From assembly GCA_030142905.1 (NCBI GenBank), contig JASJOG010000028.1:248001-312000 (forward strand): a DNA stretch of 64,000 bases, written 5' to 3'. A program made the translations under genes and the position numbers. Below, in pieces: positions 42,279-53,847 of this stretch. The notes under the pieces were generated by a model. That model was given only the letters and a program-made list of their open reading frames with translations. It was not told the DNA's origin and ran no database searches. Source of the DNA: Heliopora coerulea. Taxonomy: Eukaryota; Cnidaria; Anthozoa; Scleralcyonacea; Helioporidae. How positions within the stretch are numbered: the first letter of the stretch is position 1; each line of letters starts with the position of its first letter.

Positions 42279-42599
42279 TGAGATATATTTTGGAAATGTG
42301 GAAGCTTGGAGATATCTTGAATGATAGATCAACGTTCGCCAAGCTTTATCGTCAGAAAATAACCCTATTAACATATAGTGGCTTCCGCTTTGGTCGCACA
42401 TAAGTCGAACTTGCACCTTAATTCACCTTCTGAGTCTTGGTAGCTTAATGGTTAGAGCGTCTCACCGGTCATCAGAAGGTTGCGGGTGCGATCCCCGTCT
42501 GGGGCTCAGAAATCGTTTTTCTGAGGATAGAGCTTGACGAACGTTCATCTACCATTCAAGATATTTTCAAGCTCCCACATTTCCAAAATATATATCTCA
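42279..42599 (+). mobile_element. SINE-derived foldback element
   Basis: About 70-bp inverted arms (TGAGATATATTTTGGAAATG at the left, its complement at the right, extending through CAAGCT-TATC) enclose a plus-strand tRNA-like SINE body with A box (TAGCTTAATGGTTAGAGC) and a near-intact B box (GGGTGCGATCC). A tRNA-type module lies between terminal inverted repeats. Confidence 0.75.
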
Positions 42600-42943
42600 G
42601 TATTGTTGTAGTACCCTCTATTCTTCTACAAGCTCCAAACCTCAAATCCATGATCTCTCTATCATACCTACTCCATACTTATGAAATTTTGTTAATGATC
42701 GCCTCGTCAAACACTTCTGTTTTGCTAATGTTAACACCAAACCGTAATGCTATTTATTACATCGACTGCTGAAATTCACTTAATTGTTGAATCTCTGACA
42801 CCGACTTCTCAAATTCATTAATTCATAAGACAACAAAGGAAATCAGTAGCGAAGCTAACATCTGGATACATGATCTTAATGATGATAAAATTTCGCCAGA
42901 TTTGAACTAGATTATCTCTTAGACACTGATTTGTTTAATAAGG

Positions 42944-43080
42944 AGGTTAAACACTCGAAAGAGTATTCCATTCCTCAATTTCAGATACCCCAAAGTTGGT
43001 TAAAAAAACTAGGTTTCGCCTCGTTTTTTCAACACGCTACTCCGTGTTTGGATATATGATGAAACACTCTGCCTTGCATT
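42944..43080. mobile_element. foldback/MITE-like repeat
   Basis: Same family as 34429-34560: AAACACTCGAAAGAG, CAAAGTTGGTTAAAAAAACT, CGTTTTTTCAACACG, then GTGTTTGGATATATGATG. Confidence 0.6.
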
Positions 43081-46000
43081 CAATCCATAATATCAAAATC
43101 GAATTTTAAATAATTTAACCCAATATCGTATATTCATGTAGTCTAGGGTATTGATGGGATCATGGTTGTTGTGGAGATGAAATATCAACTACGTAGGCAG
43201 TAACTATGTAAATATTTCAAGGAGTAAGGAAAAAGTAGAGTATATATAAATGACGAAACGAGGTAAAAGAATTATATTTCCAGCATAAGCTCTTCATTAT
43301 GATTTAAACGCACATTTTCCTGTTTTAATAATACTATTTATTTGTTTATTATGTTTGTAGTTTTTCAGCCTTCGTCGAATAAAGTTTGGTTACATTACGA
43401 CGGGACATTTTCGAAGTTTTAATATCCGAATTGCCTTTTTACTCCGCTATAAAAGAGGCGTAGTTGAAAATTTTTCATATGAAAATAAGCTTTAAAACCA
43501 GTTTTTACCAAAGATTTTTAAGTAGGTCACGTTTTACCTTTTAAAACAAAGAGAAAAGGCCACTCGGAAATGGCCTGTTTTGCAATTTTGAAAGGTCAAT
43601 ATACCTTGTCATTAAATTGTCGCGATGTTGCGTAATTTTTCGAAATCAAATCTCTTATTCCATGGATTCCATGCGAGAACTGGTTTTTCTCGACATGTCT
43701 TGATAGTTGATTTCACGCATATTAATTTTCACGTCAACAAAGTTATTGCGATGGTTAGAAAAATCGCGAAAATTTCCTGTTCAAAGCCGCGACTCCTCAT
43801 GAGATTTTTTACTTACACAGGCAAAGCAAATTTTTGGAAATCTTTCGCATCGTCAAAACACGAAGAACGTCTCACGTGGACAAGGACGAATCCAGAATTT
43901 TGAGAAAGATGAGGGAACACAAATTTTCTTTACAAATTCATGCTACCGTCGTCATCATCAAATCATGAACATCGCGAAACAAAACCTCTTATATGCCAAC
44001 GTCGAATTTAAATGTTTGCCGGGCCCAAGTGATAATTTTGTATTCGATTAATGAGTCAATGACTGATTGTCACTTCAATGTTGTAATATCTGGATTGGTT
44101 GCTTACTGGCAATATGTCAATCCAGCAATGTCAGTCGTAATATATTCCTAAAAATACTTGACAAAATGTTAGAAATTGATCAAAAATGAAAACGTTCCCG
44201 GTGTTTTTTGAACTTGAAATTCTTCTACTCACTCTTTCTTTTCTCTGCTGTTTATTTCAATCTATTCTCTTTGAAAATAATCCTCAATCATCTTGGTGGT
44301 CGACATTTAATGCCAGTATTTTGTAACCAAGCAAAAAAGTCACATGGCAACTAATCAAAAAAGGCGGACTGCGCTTCCGCTGCGCCCATGCTTTGAGATC
44401 AGTGGCTTGTGTCTAAATCCGCCCCTGCGTTGAGCCAGTTTTGAACAGAAGTGACGCAACAGCTGAAAAAGGTCTCTTTAAAAGAATAGTTGCAAGGAAT
44501 CGGGATCTTGAACCACTGAACTTGGTAATATACTTGTACAGTTACTCGAGGATTGAAAGAGGAGCTAAAATACGGACAACATGGAGGTAGTCGTGGCTGC
44601 CAGTCTCAGGCCACTGTTGTTCGGTCAACAGGTTATCAGTTTCGTTCTTTTATAACAATCAGCTGACCGGCCAACTGGACAACTAAAAGACCTCCATTCT
44701 TACAAAGATCTGTACTTTTACGAATAATCTTGTGCTGTTGTCATCGTTTCATTATGTACACAGTTCCATGCCATAAAGCCACCCTTCATCCAAGAGCGCA
44801 AATCTGGGAACGAACAGAGGTGACACATCCAGTCGGATTTTAAGCGATCTCAATGGGCTAATTCCTGTAACTCCTTGGTCGCTAATCTTTTGGTTGTATG
44901 ACCCCTCCCTTACTCCTCAGAAGCTTCGTCCTTGCGTGCAGCTTTTTCTTTTCCTCGTGCTTTTGCGATAAATTTTCAAATTGTACTGGCATCGCTCATT
45001 CGTGCAAGGACAAAAAAATCACGGGGTTGGACTTTTGATTGAATATTATGTGACTAGAAAGATGTTACGAAGGGCTGATAATGTAACAACACATCAAAAT
45101 AAGATGATAACAGATTAATTATACGGCTGTAGTATTATGCGCTACGCTCCGTTTTCTATTTAGCGTTATAAACTGAAGAGGTTCACTGCAGACATCCATA
45201 ACCATTTGAAATGGAGGGGAAAGCTGTTCCTAACAATTATAGCCTGTGAGAAATTAACTTAGTTTTTGACAGTAACTTTTAGCACACAATTGAAATTCAT
45301 CGAATTGAACAAAATAGTGTCGACTGCCCACAAGTTTTCAAATGGTCGTCAGAAATCGATAACACCGAGAAGCATAAGAACTTACATCCAATTCTTCTGT
45401 GCTGGTGAGCTGTTTTTAAAACTGTGAACAATTTACAATGTCACCTCTCTCATAGGTCGATAGTAGACGCTATAGTAACATTCAGGAACTTTTGGTACTG
45501 CTCTTTTTTTTCTTTTTTTTTTTTTTTGCCTACGAGTTTACGTTTTCTCGTTACGACAGAGACATGTCACCAATATTGATTCATTTTTTGGGCAGTCAAG
45601 TACATTGTAATGTTTTCGTCGCTTAACCTCCCGCAGTCTTTGCTGGGGAGTATGGCCCTAAAGGTTATGTTCATTTGTTTGTATCAACGCGAGATGCTTG
45701 CTTCTTTCGTTATAACTACCATAAAAGGTTGAGTGGAAAGAGCTGTAGCAATTACTAAGTAGAGACCGTAGATGGACACTGGTATTGCGACAAGCGTTTG
45801 TTTGCCGTGCGATGTTACGAAATGTTTTAATGGTTCCCAAAGTTAATAATGTCGTGCCAATACATCACAGCGGATCAACTGAATGTCTTGCTTTGCGTCA
45901 ATATTTGTGAAAAGGATCTTGAGAACACGCTCTGAGTCGTCCTCTGCTCAGAATTATAAATATTATTATGTTTACTTCTTATACTGTTTATTATTCTGGC

Positions 46001-47995
46001 ATGCACAATCGTTTGCACACTTAATCATCCCGGTAATGTCTTTCGGTAATATTGTGTCTCCAACCTAACTCCAAATGGGCTCACGACATTGTGGTTCAAG
46101 AGGCTAACCCGAATGCTATACCTATGAATGATATGCAATCAACCAATTAAACAAGCAAAACATGCTACAAGGAAGAACTTCGTACACATTACTCGTAACT
46201 ACGAATGACGTTCATACGATCAAGGACCGTGTAATTTGCACGGTTGGCACCATTGATTTCCAGATCACCAAAACCTTATTGATGTTTATCTCTGTAGTTA
46301 CATGAACTGTTCATTCCCGAATCTCATACAAACTATTTCTTAAACTAAATGCATTCTCCTGTTCGCTGAGTGGATAACGAACTGGTATTTGCCCTTTTGA
46401 TAACACGAAGAACATTTGAGATGATGTAACAAGTTCGATACAGTCACGTTTTAGACATTATGGCGCTTTTTACGTGGTAACGTTTATACATACAGTAACT
46501 GTTCAACCTCAACCAACAGGTGTGGATTTTAAATATTTTGACATTCCGTTTCGCAAAGGTTACACGTTAGGATTACTACATGCTACTCCATGAGCCACGA
46601 TTTAGTGTATCGTAGGCCTCGGGACAATGTGATTTAGGGCCCGGAGTAGCGTGATCTTTCTTTGAGGATGGGTTTAACTGAAATGCCTTCTGGTGGCATG
46701 GGTATCCTTGCGAGCTACCCTTGAAGATGTTGCGTAACGACTACCCAAGCAGAGATAACACTACCAGTTTAAAATAGTTCTACGCTACTAAAACTTTTGC
46801 ATTGTTTATCTTACCTAAAATCTTCCCCGAATTGCTTGAAGTAATCGTGGCGAAACACAAGACTTTACGCGCCCTTCGCTAAGTCAACTGACACCAACTG
46901 TGGATTAACACAATACTCCACCGACAGATTAACTTGTAATTTGAGCTACAAACGTGTGATTGCTTGGACGAGTTTTGTCAAGTGACAACTTGTTAACAAT
47001 GGTCAATAAGCAATGATAATATGTTGATAACTCGATACTGGCTCAGGGGATGTTTGAAGAGCTGCCCACAAGGCATTTCGCCATTCATTTGTTGTTAATA
47101 TTGCTCTGGAGCCGCGGTGATGTTGTTGCTATCTTGGTGAGAAAATCATTCCGGACGTACTTGCACCCTTTATCTCAGCTGCGAAAGGGTATTTCGTGAG
47201 GATCAGATATGCTTCAGATGTTTTTGCTCATTTTTCAATTTTTTATGAAATAACAGTGATATTTTGCACGCTCTCATTTGTTGCGTTTCGTGCATTTATA
47301 GCTGAGTGATGGTCGTTAATGACACGTGCACTTGTTCACTCGCAACTGGAAAAGTTGGCAAACTTTCAAACATACCAGGCTAGTTATTTTAGAAAATAAA
47401 CCTAATACACCCGTCGAGCGCACATATACTTCTATAATCTTTGAAAATATATCCTATTATAACTTCTATATTTTATATACTTCTGTATAACTTTTATACT
47501 TTATACGTTTGCATTCCAGCACGCAAAAAGTGTAAAGGCCGTGCACTTGGCTGTTGTCCGCACTTTGTGCCTCCACTCATGCAACTTCTTTCCTGTTCAA
47601 ATAACGTCAGACCCAACTTCCTTCGTGAAGTTTTGTCTTGTTTATTCGGACTGTTTTTTTTCTTGAATTGTTTGTTTAGGGGTGACCGTCACCATTACGT
47701 CAACTCCACGTTGAGAGGCCGTCTCGACTTACTGACTGGACAACAAACGAACGTCTTCAAGCATTTTAAACTGATTGAGGTAAACCGGAAATTGACTACA
47801 TCGTTCCTAAGGTGTATTGATGGAGAGTGTTCTCTTGTATCATTAAACATTTTAAACCGGAACTTCAACTGAAGTCTTGATATGTTCATCACCGAATTTG
47901 AGTGGGACAAAAACTCAACTATCCAGTAAAAAGGCAGCATACATACATGCCATTACCAAAATTTCACATGTCATTTCGCATATGAAAATAGCATT
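43081..47995. other. long non-coding stretch
   Basis: About 4.9 kb in which I find no gene, RNA or supported repeat beyond a T-rich tract (45506-45530). The open frames here, the longest 143 codons at 47441, have no recognisable domain and no splice context. Confidence 0.45.
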
Positions 47996-48000
47996 TATGA

Positions 48001-48197
48001 GAGCAAATTCCGAAAACGAAGGCCATCTTTCAACTTAAGATTTAAGTTAACAAAAGATGAAAACTGTGAAATGGCGATATTTCGATTTTATTGCAAAATC
48101 ATAAAATCGAAATATCACCATTTCACAGTTTTCATCTTTTGTTAACTTAAATCTTAAGTTGAAAGATGGCCTTCGTTTTGGGAATTTGCATTCTCTT
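48001..48197. mobile_element. foldback element with about 90-bp arms
   Basis: Arms are near-perfect complements (GAAGGCCATCTTTCAACTTA outer, CGATATTTCGATTTTAT inner) around a 9-bp loop. The right flank TTGTCGGCTGGTCAAGGTTT matches that of the element at 39.5-39.75 kb. Confidence 0.8.
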
Positions 48198-49186
48198 ATA
48201 TTTTTTGAAGTTGTCGGCTGGTCAAGGTTTTTGAAAAATAGTATTTCATATGCGAAAACGTCTCTATTCTACACAAAATGAAAATTTCACATGTGAAATA
48301 AATTTTCATACGTGAATCTTTCATTTCATGTGTGAAATACATGTTTTGAATACCATTATTGCACATGTAAGAATTTGAACGAAGTCGCTCCTCATATGAA
48401 TTAGATGTTCTTATGTTAAAATATTCCGATTTCATATGTGAATTGAGAATTTCAGATATGAAAATGTTCCAATTCCATATGTTTTAGCATGGGAAATCCC
48501 ACATGAAATTTTCGTTAGGGTGATGCTCTACTTGTTGGTGCTTGCCGGGTGCTCTGTTGATCGGTGCCAAAGTTCGTTGTCGTCTCCCCAAGAACTAAGC
48601 AACGAAAAGACCTAGCAAACGTACTTTTTTGATCACATAGCGTTGTTTTTCGTATAATTGTGAGACGATATCCAACGCTTTGCACGTTGACGTTGATAAA
48701 ATTCAATTTGTTGAACCTATTTAACCATCGTTTTTGAACCATGTTAACAGACGATCAATGATGATGACTGTTGTTGAACAAAGTTAGATGATGTCGAAAT
48801 TGTCGTTCAACCTCAGTCATTTTATATAACTGTCCGGGAATTTAAACAGTGTTCAAAGCTCTTCACAGATTGCTTTAAGAAATGGTCTCATAGCCGCCAC
48901 AAATATTGTGACTCATTTCTTCGTGATAAGGAATATACCGGTTGGTCTTCAATGTGGTGTATTGTTGGCCTGAGTGGCGGCCCGATTTGAACGGGTGGGC
49001 GGAGAATGGGAATAAGTGATAAAGCTGCTGCGTATTGTGATATCCATGATAAGGTCGGCTCAACCATTGTTGTCATCCGTAAACGTGCATATTCTGTCGA
49101 TGGATTTCCCCCTATTCCAACAAATGTGAACAACCGTTATTTCTCCAATATTTTAAAATATTGTTGAGACGATGATAGACAATGCA
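48198..49186. other. non-coding
   Basis: No gene. 48230-48500 is rich in CATATG-type and TTTCAT-ATGTGAAA blocks, a loose inverted structure without clear borders. Confidence 0.35.
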
Positions 49187-49405
49187 TCTTGGTGATGGTA
49201 GATCGTCTTGGTTAGCTTAGTCTTCAGAAACACTGTTGGTGACTGACGTTTCGATGGTCTCAGCGGCGGTCATCTTCCGAGTCGAAAAAGAGTAGGTTGA
49301 CGACTGTGAAGATGACTGCCACTGAGGCCGTCGAAATGTCAGTCACCAACAGTCCTTCTCAAGACTACACGAACCTGAACGATCTACTATCACCAACATG
49401 TACCG
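49187..49405. mobile_element. Penelope-like palindrome with two decayed hammerhead motifs
   Basis: Imperfect arms related to those at 19146-19418 (GTTGGTGACTGACGTTTCGA and its partner). The minus-strand core at 49241-49283 reads CGGAAGA in place of CTGAAGA, and the plus-strand core at 49302-49344 reads GTGAAGA. Both keep GAAA. The outer part has the CATGTACCGGTTCTCCCGGG segment also seen at 51478. Confidence 0.55.
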
Positions 49406-50339
49406 GTTCTCCCGGGTTCAGAAAATTTACTGTATGATGAACAATGACGTTGCTGTTGTTCTGAAAATGTTGATTAGTCATGATGAGAGTAGTATGTTCA
49501 GCCAGTTTTTGTTTTTTTTTTATTTTTTTTAATGTAACTGGACATGCACTAGTCGGTCGTAGACATAGTGTTCGGGTGAGAGATGTTTTAGTATATAGCA
49601 CAGAAGAGCACTGATGGTTAATGACGATAATAAGCTATTCCGTTGAGAGGTTAAATTAAAACTACAATGAAGACTAAGGCATAAATCTGTCAGTTGCATT
49701 TAAACCGTTCACCCTGAAGATTCATTTAGAACCATCTGTAAAAGAAACCGGGCAGTGGCCGGAGAAAACTTGCAGTGTTTAGCATAACCAAACTTGACAA
49801 CACTCGTCTCAAGAGCGACCAATGTGAAAACAAGGAGGAGCAACAAAGGAACCTTCGTCCCAGAGGGGAAAGACATGTGAACTACCACTGTCCCATCAAC
49901 ACTTCGCAGTCTTTTAACCATTGAGCTACTCTGGCTCAGATGGGGAAGCGAAGGTTAGATTTATTCTTTGGCACAGCGTAGGATATTTGTTTTTTGCTAT
50001 GCAGGTCCATGGCAACGCATACGACATAATATTAGAGTACTTGCCATGCCGAAAATTTGCGTGGTAAGATGGTGTATCAGCAAGAATACGTAGGAGAATA
50101 TTGCTGTATTTGTTTTCTAGGAAAACCTTAACAACCACACCAATGATGTACATGCTTGAGCTTTCGAGTTATGATAGATAAAATGTAGGACGTTGGTCAA
50201 ACTCAAATTCTCAAAAAATGCTTCTAAGTCCTAGAAACATTTTCTCCGAATCTGAGCTTGACTGACCTACGCTAATCGTTTACCGTAACAAAATCGACCA
50301 AATGTTCTCCTACGCATTTTGACTTGAGGTGAATATTAC

Positions 50340-50530
50340 TTCCAATCTGCATGTGGGAGAGCTTGGTGATATCATTGACGATATGTGGATGTTCGTCAAG
50401 CACATATCCCCGAAAAACTATTTCTGATCCCTACATGGGGATAGAACCCATAACCTTCTGGTGACCGGCGAGACGCTCTAACCATTGAGCTATCAAGACT
50501 CAGATGGCGAGCTAATATTCATGTTCGAAG
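50340..50530 (-). mobile_element. tRNA-derived SINE copy, diverged
   Basis: D-arm region CTCTAACCATTGAGCTATC, T-arm GGGGATAGAACCC, tail and hairpin of the same family, with more substitutions. An isolated A-box relic (TTAACCATTGAGCTACTC) lies at 49915. Confidence 0.65.
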
Positions 50531-50978
50531 CTTCACCTTATTTGCACATTCCGACTTATACAGCTTTTTCATCATATCTTTTTATGTAGATTTTCACCAA
50601 TTCAAGTACGATAATATCATGTTGAGGACGTACCATTCACGTAATCTCATAACGAAATAGCCTGTTATTGTTATTAAGCCTCAGTGCTCTCCTGTGCCCC
50701 AGAATAAAGTAGGTAACCAGATATCAAACTCTTCGTTGGTCCGACGATGTTCATGTTGTCGCCATTCTTAGCAAGCGTCCTCGAAAAATGGTCAAGTTGT
50801 CGTTTATATATTGATCCCTATTTAGGAAAAGCAATGGTCCATCGATAACTGATGTTTAGACACCGATTCAAACAGGTTTGTAAGAAGTTAAAGTCTCTTT
50901 TGCCCAAAACTCATCGTACGAATGCGATTGCGTCCAAACATGGCGCTGATGGCAGCCGCGATAAAGAACGAGGACAAA

Positions 50979-51121
50979 AATATCGCGAAGTGAATGCACA
51001 CCGAGTTGATCAAAAATATCGCGAAGTGAATGCACACCGATTTGATAAAAAATATCGCGAAGTGAATGCACACCGAGCTGATAAAAAATATCGCGAAGTG
51101 AATGCACACCGAGTTGATCAC
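50979..51121. repeat. 36-bp minisatellite, four copies
   Basis: Four head-to-tail units beginning AAATATCGCGAAGTGAATGC, differing at a few positions. The unit is 12 codons, so a plus frame (50852-51148) reads KYREVNAHRVDQ four times within a 98-residue ORF that has no recognised domain. Divergence is mostly in the last third of the unit. Confidence 0.85.
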
Positions 51122-51384
51122 TCTTCCTGTGCCGTTGCTGTCTGCTAGGATATCTCATGGGAAGCTCTGTCTATAACAACAGTCTATAGGCCAGTATAGT
51201 TCCAAATACTCATCAACGAGCAATCAGCTAAATTAAAACGAACATATAATCAACTGTTTTTGTACACAATTTTGGCCCTTGGCCACTGCCGTCTGGCTCC
51301 GTTCTTCAACATATTTATATTATAGTGTTTAGGATATTATTTATAATTCTAATGAAATAAATGAAAAATTAATTCAGGATCGAA

Positions 51385-51512
51385 ATTGAAGATGACGGCC
51401 GCTGAGGCCGTTGAAACATTAGTCACCAACAGTCTTTTTCAAGACTTCACTAACCTGCACGATCTCCCATCTCCAGCATGTACCGATTCCCCCGGCTTCA
51501 AACCATTTACTT
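51385..51512 (+). mobile_element. half copy of the Penelope-like repeat
   Basis: GAAGATGACGGCCGCTGAGG, GTTGAAACATTAGTCACC and CATGTACCGATTCCCCCGG in the family order. The hammerhead core is degenerate (TTGAAGA, TGAAACATT). Confidence 0.5.
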
Positions 51513-52102
51513 TACTAAGTAATTTATTCACGATTTTTATCACATCTTACTGTGACTTCAAGTTGTTTGTATAAATTTCCGGCGATTTTACAGTGTTCCC
51601 ACTGAGATTTCGCTCCGTTTACGTATGTCGTCGTGGTTATTTTGGTGTTGCTAGTGAAAACGAGGTAATGATTTTAGCAGTCCGTTTTGACACGCAAATC
51701 AGAAAAAACCCAAAATTTACAGCAATTTTCGGTAAAAAGGTAGTATACATGTCGTGGTTGTAACTTTTGATTATATTGCACTCTACGTCGGCTAAGCAGT
51801 CGTCCCTTTTGTAAACGGTCTTTGCCGTCCTAATGTTTTCGTCCAAAGAAAATACAATAAATAGATAGCAAAACTCGGTTTCCCACGGATTCGAACCCTC
51901 TTGGAACCGATTGCTTTTGGTCGCACAAACCACTACAGTGGGCTTGCATGCTTAGTTGACCCTCGTCAAAATTGGGAATTTATAAAACACCTCATCATTC
52001 AGTGAGGGTCCTCAGGGTACACTTGGGGAATTCGAAAACATTAGGGTGGCAAAGACCGTCTGGGAGGGCAAAGACCGTTTATGAAAGGGAAAATAGCGTC
52101 GG
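51513..52102. other. non-coding, gene I 3' flank
   Basis: A repeated phrase GGCAAAGACCGT at 52048 and 52068 is the only structure noticed. A B-box-like GGATTCGAACC at 51889 may be a tRNA-related relic. Confidence 0.35.
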
Positions 52103-53071
52103 CTAAGTCCCACTTCCTCTAGCTTGTTCATTCTGATTACGTCTTCTAATTCTCAGAATGTAAGCGAACGCTTTTCGGAATCGCGGTGAGCGCAAGGCGT
52201 AACAGAAGAAATTTAGGCTGGAATTCATGATCACGAGCAGAAACTGTAAATCTCGGAACCAGTGAAGAGTTTTGCAACGGCAGCTTTCGCAGAAACTCAT
52301 GATGTAGATGAAGATGGTGGAGGGACCATAGCAACACAGTAAGGCGATCAGCACCACAAGAAACATTTTGGTAATCTTTTGTTCCCACTGGAAATCTCTG
52401 GACCTTTGAGCGGGAACTGACTCTTGCAGGTTTAGGTTCTTGTCGCTGGTTGCCGGTGGTTCGTGATCTTTCGTGCGTTCCCGGAATTTGTAGAGCATCA
52501 TGGTGTAAGTAAAGCATGTTATAAAAACGGCTACAGCGATTGTAGTGTTGGCAAATATGAAAGCGTAGGTAATGTAACCCACTTCGAAGTAAACGAACGG
52601 AACAGTTAGCGAAATTAGCCAAATACAAGCGACCGTCAGGAGGATTCTTTTGCCGGTGACTTTGTTTCGATAGGTATGAGGGTCCCGGATAGCGAGGTAG
52701 CGCTCTACTGCCAATGAAGAAAGGCTGAGGACAGATGCCGTGCATGAAATGAAGTAAGACATGTGAACGGCTTGAATTTCGCCGTCCGGAACTGGCTCGT
52801 TTAATCCTTCTTTGATATGAACGTAAACGGAGATTGAATCTGCTACTGCTCCAACTATGAGGTCTGCTACAGCAAGGTTCGTCATCAGGTAGTTGAAGGG
52901 TGTACGAAGGTTCTTATAAGGATCAATAGCGACAGCTAGGATCACGAGGAGGTTGCCTGGAATGTTTAGAATGAGGAAGACTAAGGAGAAAGTTGTGGTG
53001 AAGAATGAGAGGTGGGTGGGAGCACCTGTGGTACGACAACGCTCTTCAAATGTTCCTTGAAAATATTTCAT
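52103..53071 (-). CDS. class A rhodopsin-like GPCR, second subfamily (gene I)
   Basis: A 322-residue receptor, sister of H. Start is the ATG at 53071, 17 bases after a splice acceptor. One N-terminal Cys (C12, RCRTTGAP). GN in TM1 (39-40), LAVAD at 66-70, ERY at 123-125, W in TM4 near 151, CYGP near 247-250, ECL3 with C261, C264 and C266, TM7 with NFFCY at 287-291. TM3 Cys and TM5 Pro are absent. ICL3 is charged and longer than in A-G. The tail is short and basic (RIRRRNQNEQ) with no YGS motif. Ligand unknown; coupling cannot be predicted from the sequence. Confidence 0.9.
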   Translation of the reverse strand: MKYFQGTFEERCRTTGAPTHLSFFTTTFSLVFLILNIPGNLLVILAVAIDPYKNLRTPFNYLMTNLAVADLIVGAVADSISVYVHIKEGLNEPVPDGEIQAVHMSYFISCTASVLSLSSLAVERYLAIRDPHTYRNKVTGKRILLTVACIWLISLTVPFVYFEVGYITYAFIFANTTIAVAVFITCFTYTMMLYKFRERTKDHEPPATSDKNLNLQESVPAQRSRDFQWEQKITKMFLVVLIALLCCYGPSTIFIYIMSFCESCRCKTLHWFRDLQFLLVIMNSSLNFFCYALRSPRFRKAFAYILRIRRRNQNEQARGSGT

Positions 53072-53087
53072 TGCTCTTTTGGGATTC

Positions 53088-53101
53088 CTGAAGAATAAAA
53101 A
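53088..53101 (-). promoter_or_regulatory. splice acceptor before the gene I start
   Basis: The minus strand reads TTTTTTATTCTTCAG then GAATCCC, 17 bases upstream of the ATG. It matches the position of the gene H acceptor. Confidence 0.5.
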
Positions 53102-53115
53102 AGTATAACGTGAAA

Positions 53116-53117
<2 letters not shown>

Positions 53118-53163
<46 letters not shown>

Positions 53164-53215
53164 GATTTGAATACTTCTAATCCAGGCATAGTTGGAAATA
53201 TACAGTTAATAATTG

Positions 53216-53261
<46 letters not shown>

Positions 53262-53290
53262 ATGTAAATGTGTATGTATATGTATATCTG
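53118..53290. repeat. TATATG and TA microsatellites
   Basis: About eight TATATG units (53118-53163), then a TA run (53218-53252) and degenerate TATG units. Between them sits GAATACTTCTAATCCAGGCA, repeated at 54031 as GAATACTTGTAATCCAGGCA. Confidence 0.9.
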
Positions 53291-53365
53291 TAGACTATAC
53301 ATATGTATGTGTGTGTTTATATATAATGTATACGTACAACGGCACTCTGGAATATAGAACGGGCT

Positions 53366-53410
53366 CACTCTCTGAAGAAGGGGCAGTGCCCCAAAAAGTA
53401 AGATGCGATA
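53366..53410 (+). other. degenerate hammerhead-like motif
   Basis: CTCT, CTGAAGA, a perfect GGGGC/GCCCC stem with an AGT loop, then AAAA where GAAA is expected. A relic of the same class of motif. Confidence 0.35.
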
Positions 53411-53586
53411 AACTTTTTTATTGAATAAAGTTGTAATATGTATATGCATAGATCAAGAAAGCACTTGAAAAAGGGGTTGAGCCTCGGAACGTTGAACAAC
53501 GATATATGCATATGTATACAGCAAGATGCCAAATCATACAAGTAATGGAAGTTCTACACATATTTGTAGTAAACTAAGGTTTGGTC

Positions 53587-53630
53587 GTTGTTACTCGGAG
53601 TTTCACGTCCTTGGACGATCTTCAGACAAC
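53587..53630 (-). ncRNA. hammerhead-like ribozyme motif, all three stems drawable
   Basis: Order on the minus strand: GTTGT (stem I), CTGAAGA core, CGTCC-AA-GGACG (stem II), GAAA core, CTCCGAG (short stem III), TA, ACAAC (stem I partner). Stem I pairs over 5 bp and stem II over 5 bp. The pair flanking stem II is T-T, unlike the usual G-C. Best candidate in the window; self-cleavage is untested. Confidence 0.5.
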
Positions 53631-53847
53631 TGGTGAGATTCGAGTTTGATCACTCTTCTGTTAGGTGGTTTGCGTCACTGTTTCGGAATCGAGCGATGAC
53701 GTGGTTGGTTTGGATGTGGCCAGCTTCAGGTTACCTGTTCGAAATTTATTCTGGTTACGGCATTTCGTAAAGATTTCCGATCTTTTGTTTAGTAGGCGTG
53801 TTTTGTCAGCCACGTAACAGAAGATTGATCAAACTCGAATCTCACCA

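Noticed and set aside
47441..47872. 143-codon open frame on the plus strand
   Set aside because: Contains hydrophobic and basic stretches but no recognisable domain, no paralogue and no convincing splice sites.
10920..52100. CRISPR-like array or bacterial operon structure
   Set aside because: No regularly spaced direct repeats with unique spacers; gene structure and repeats are those of an animal nuclear genome.
52146..52745. 199-codon second frame within gene I
   Set aside because: It lies in another frame of a clear receptor gene and has no domain of its own.
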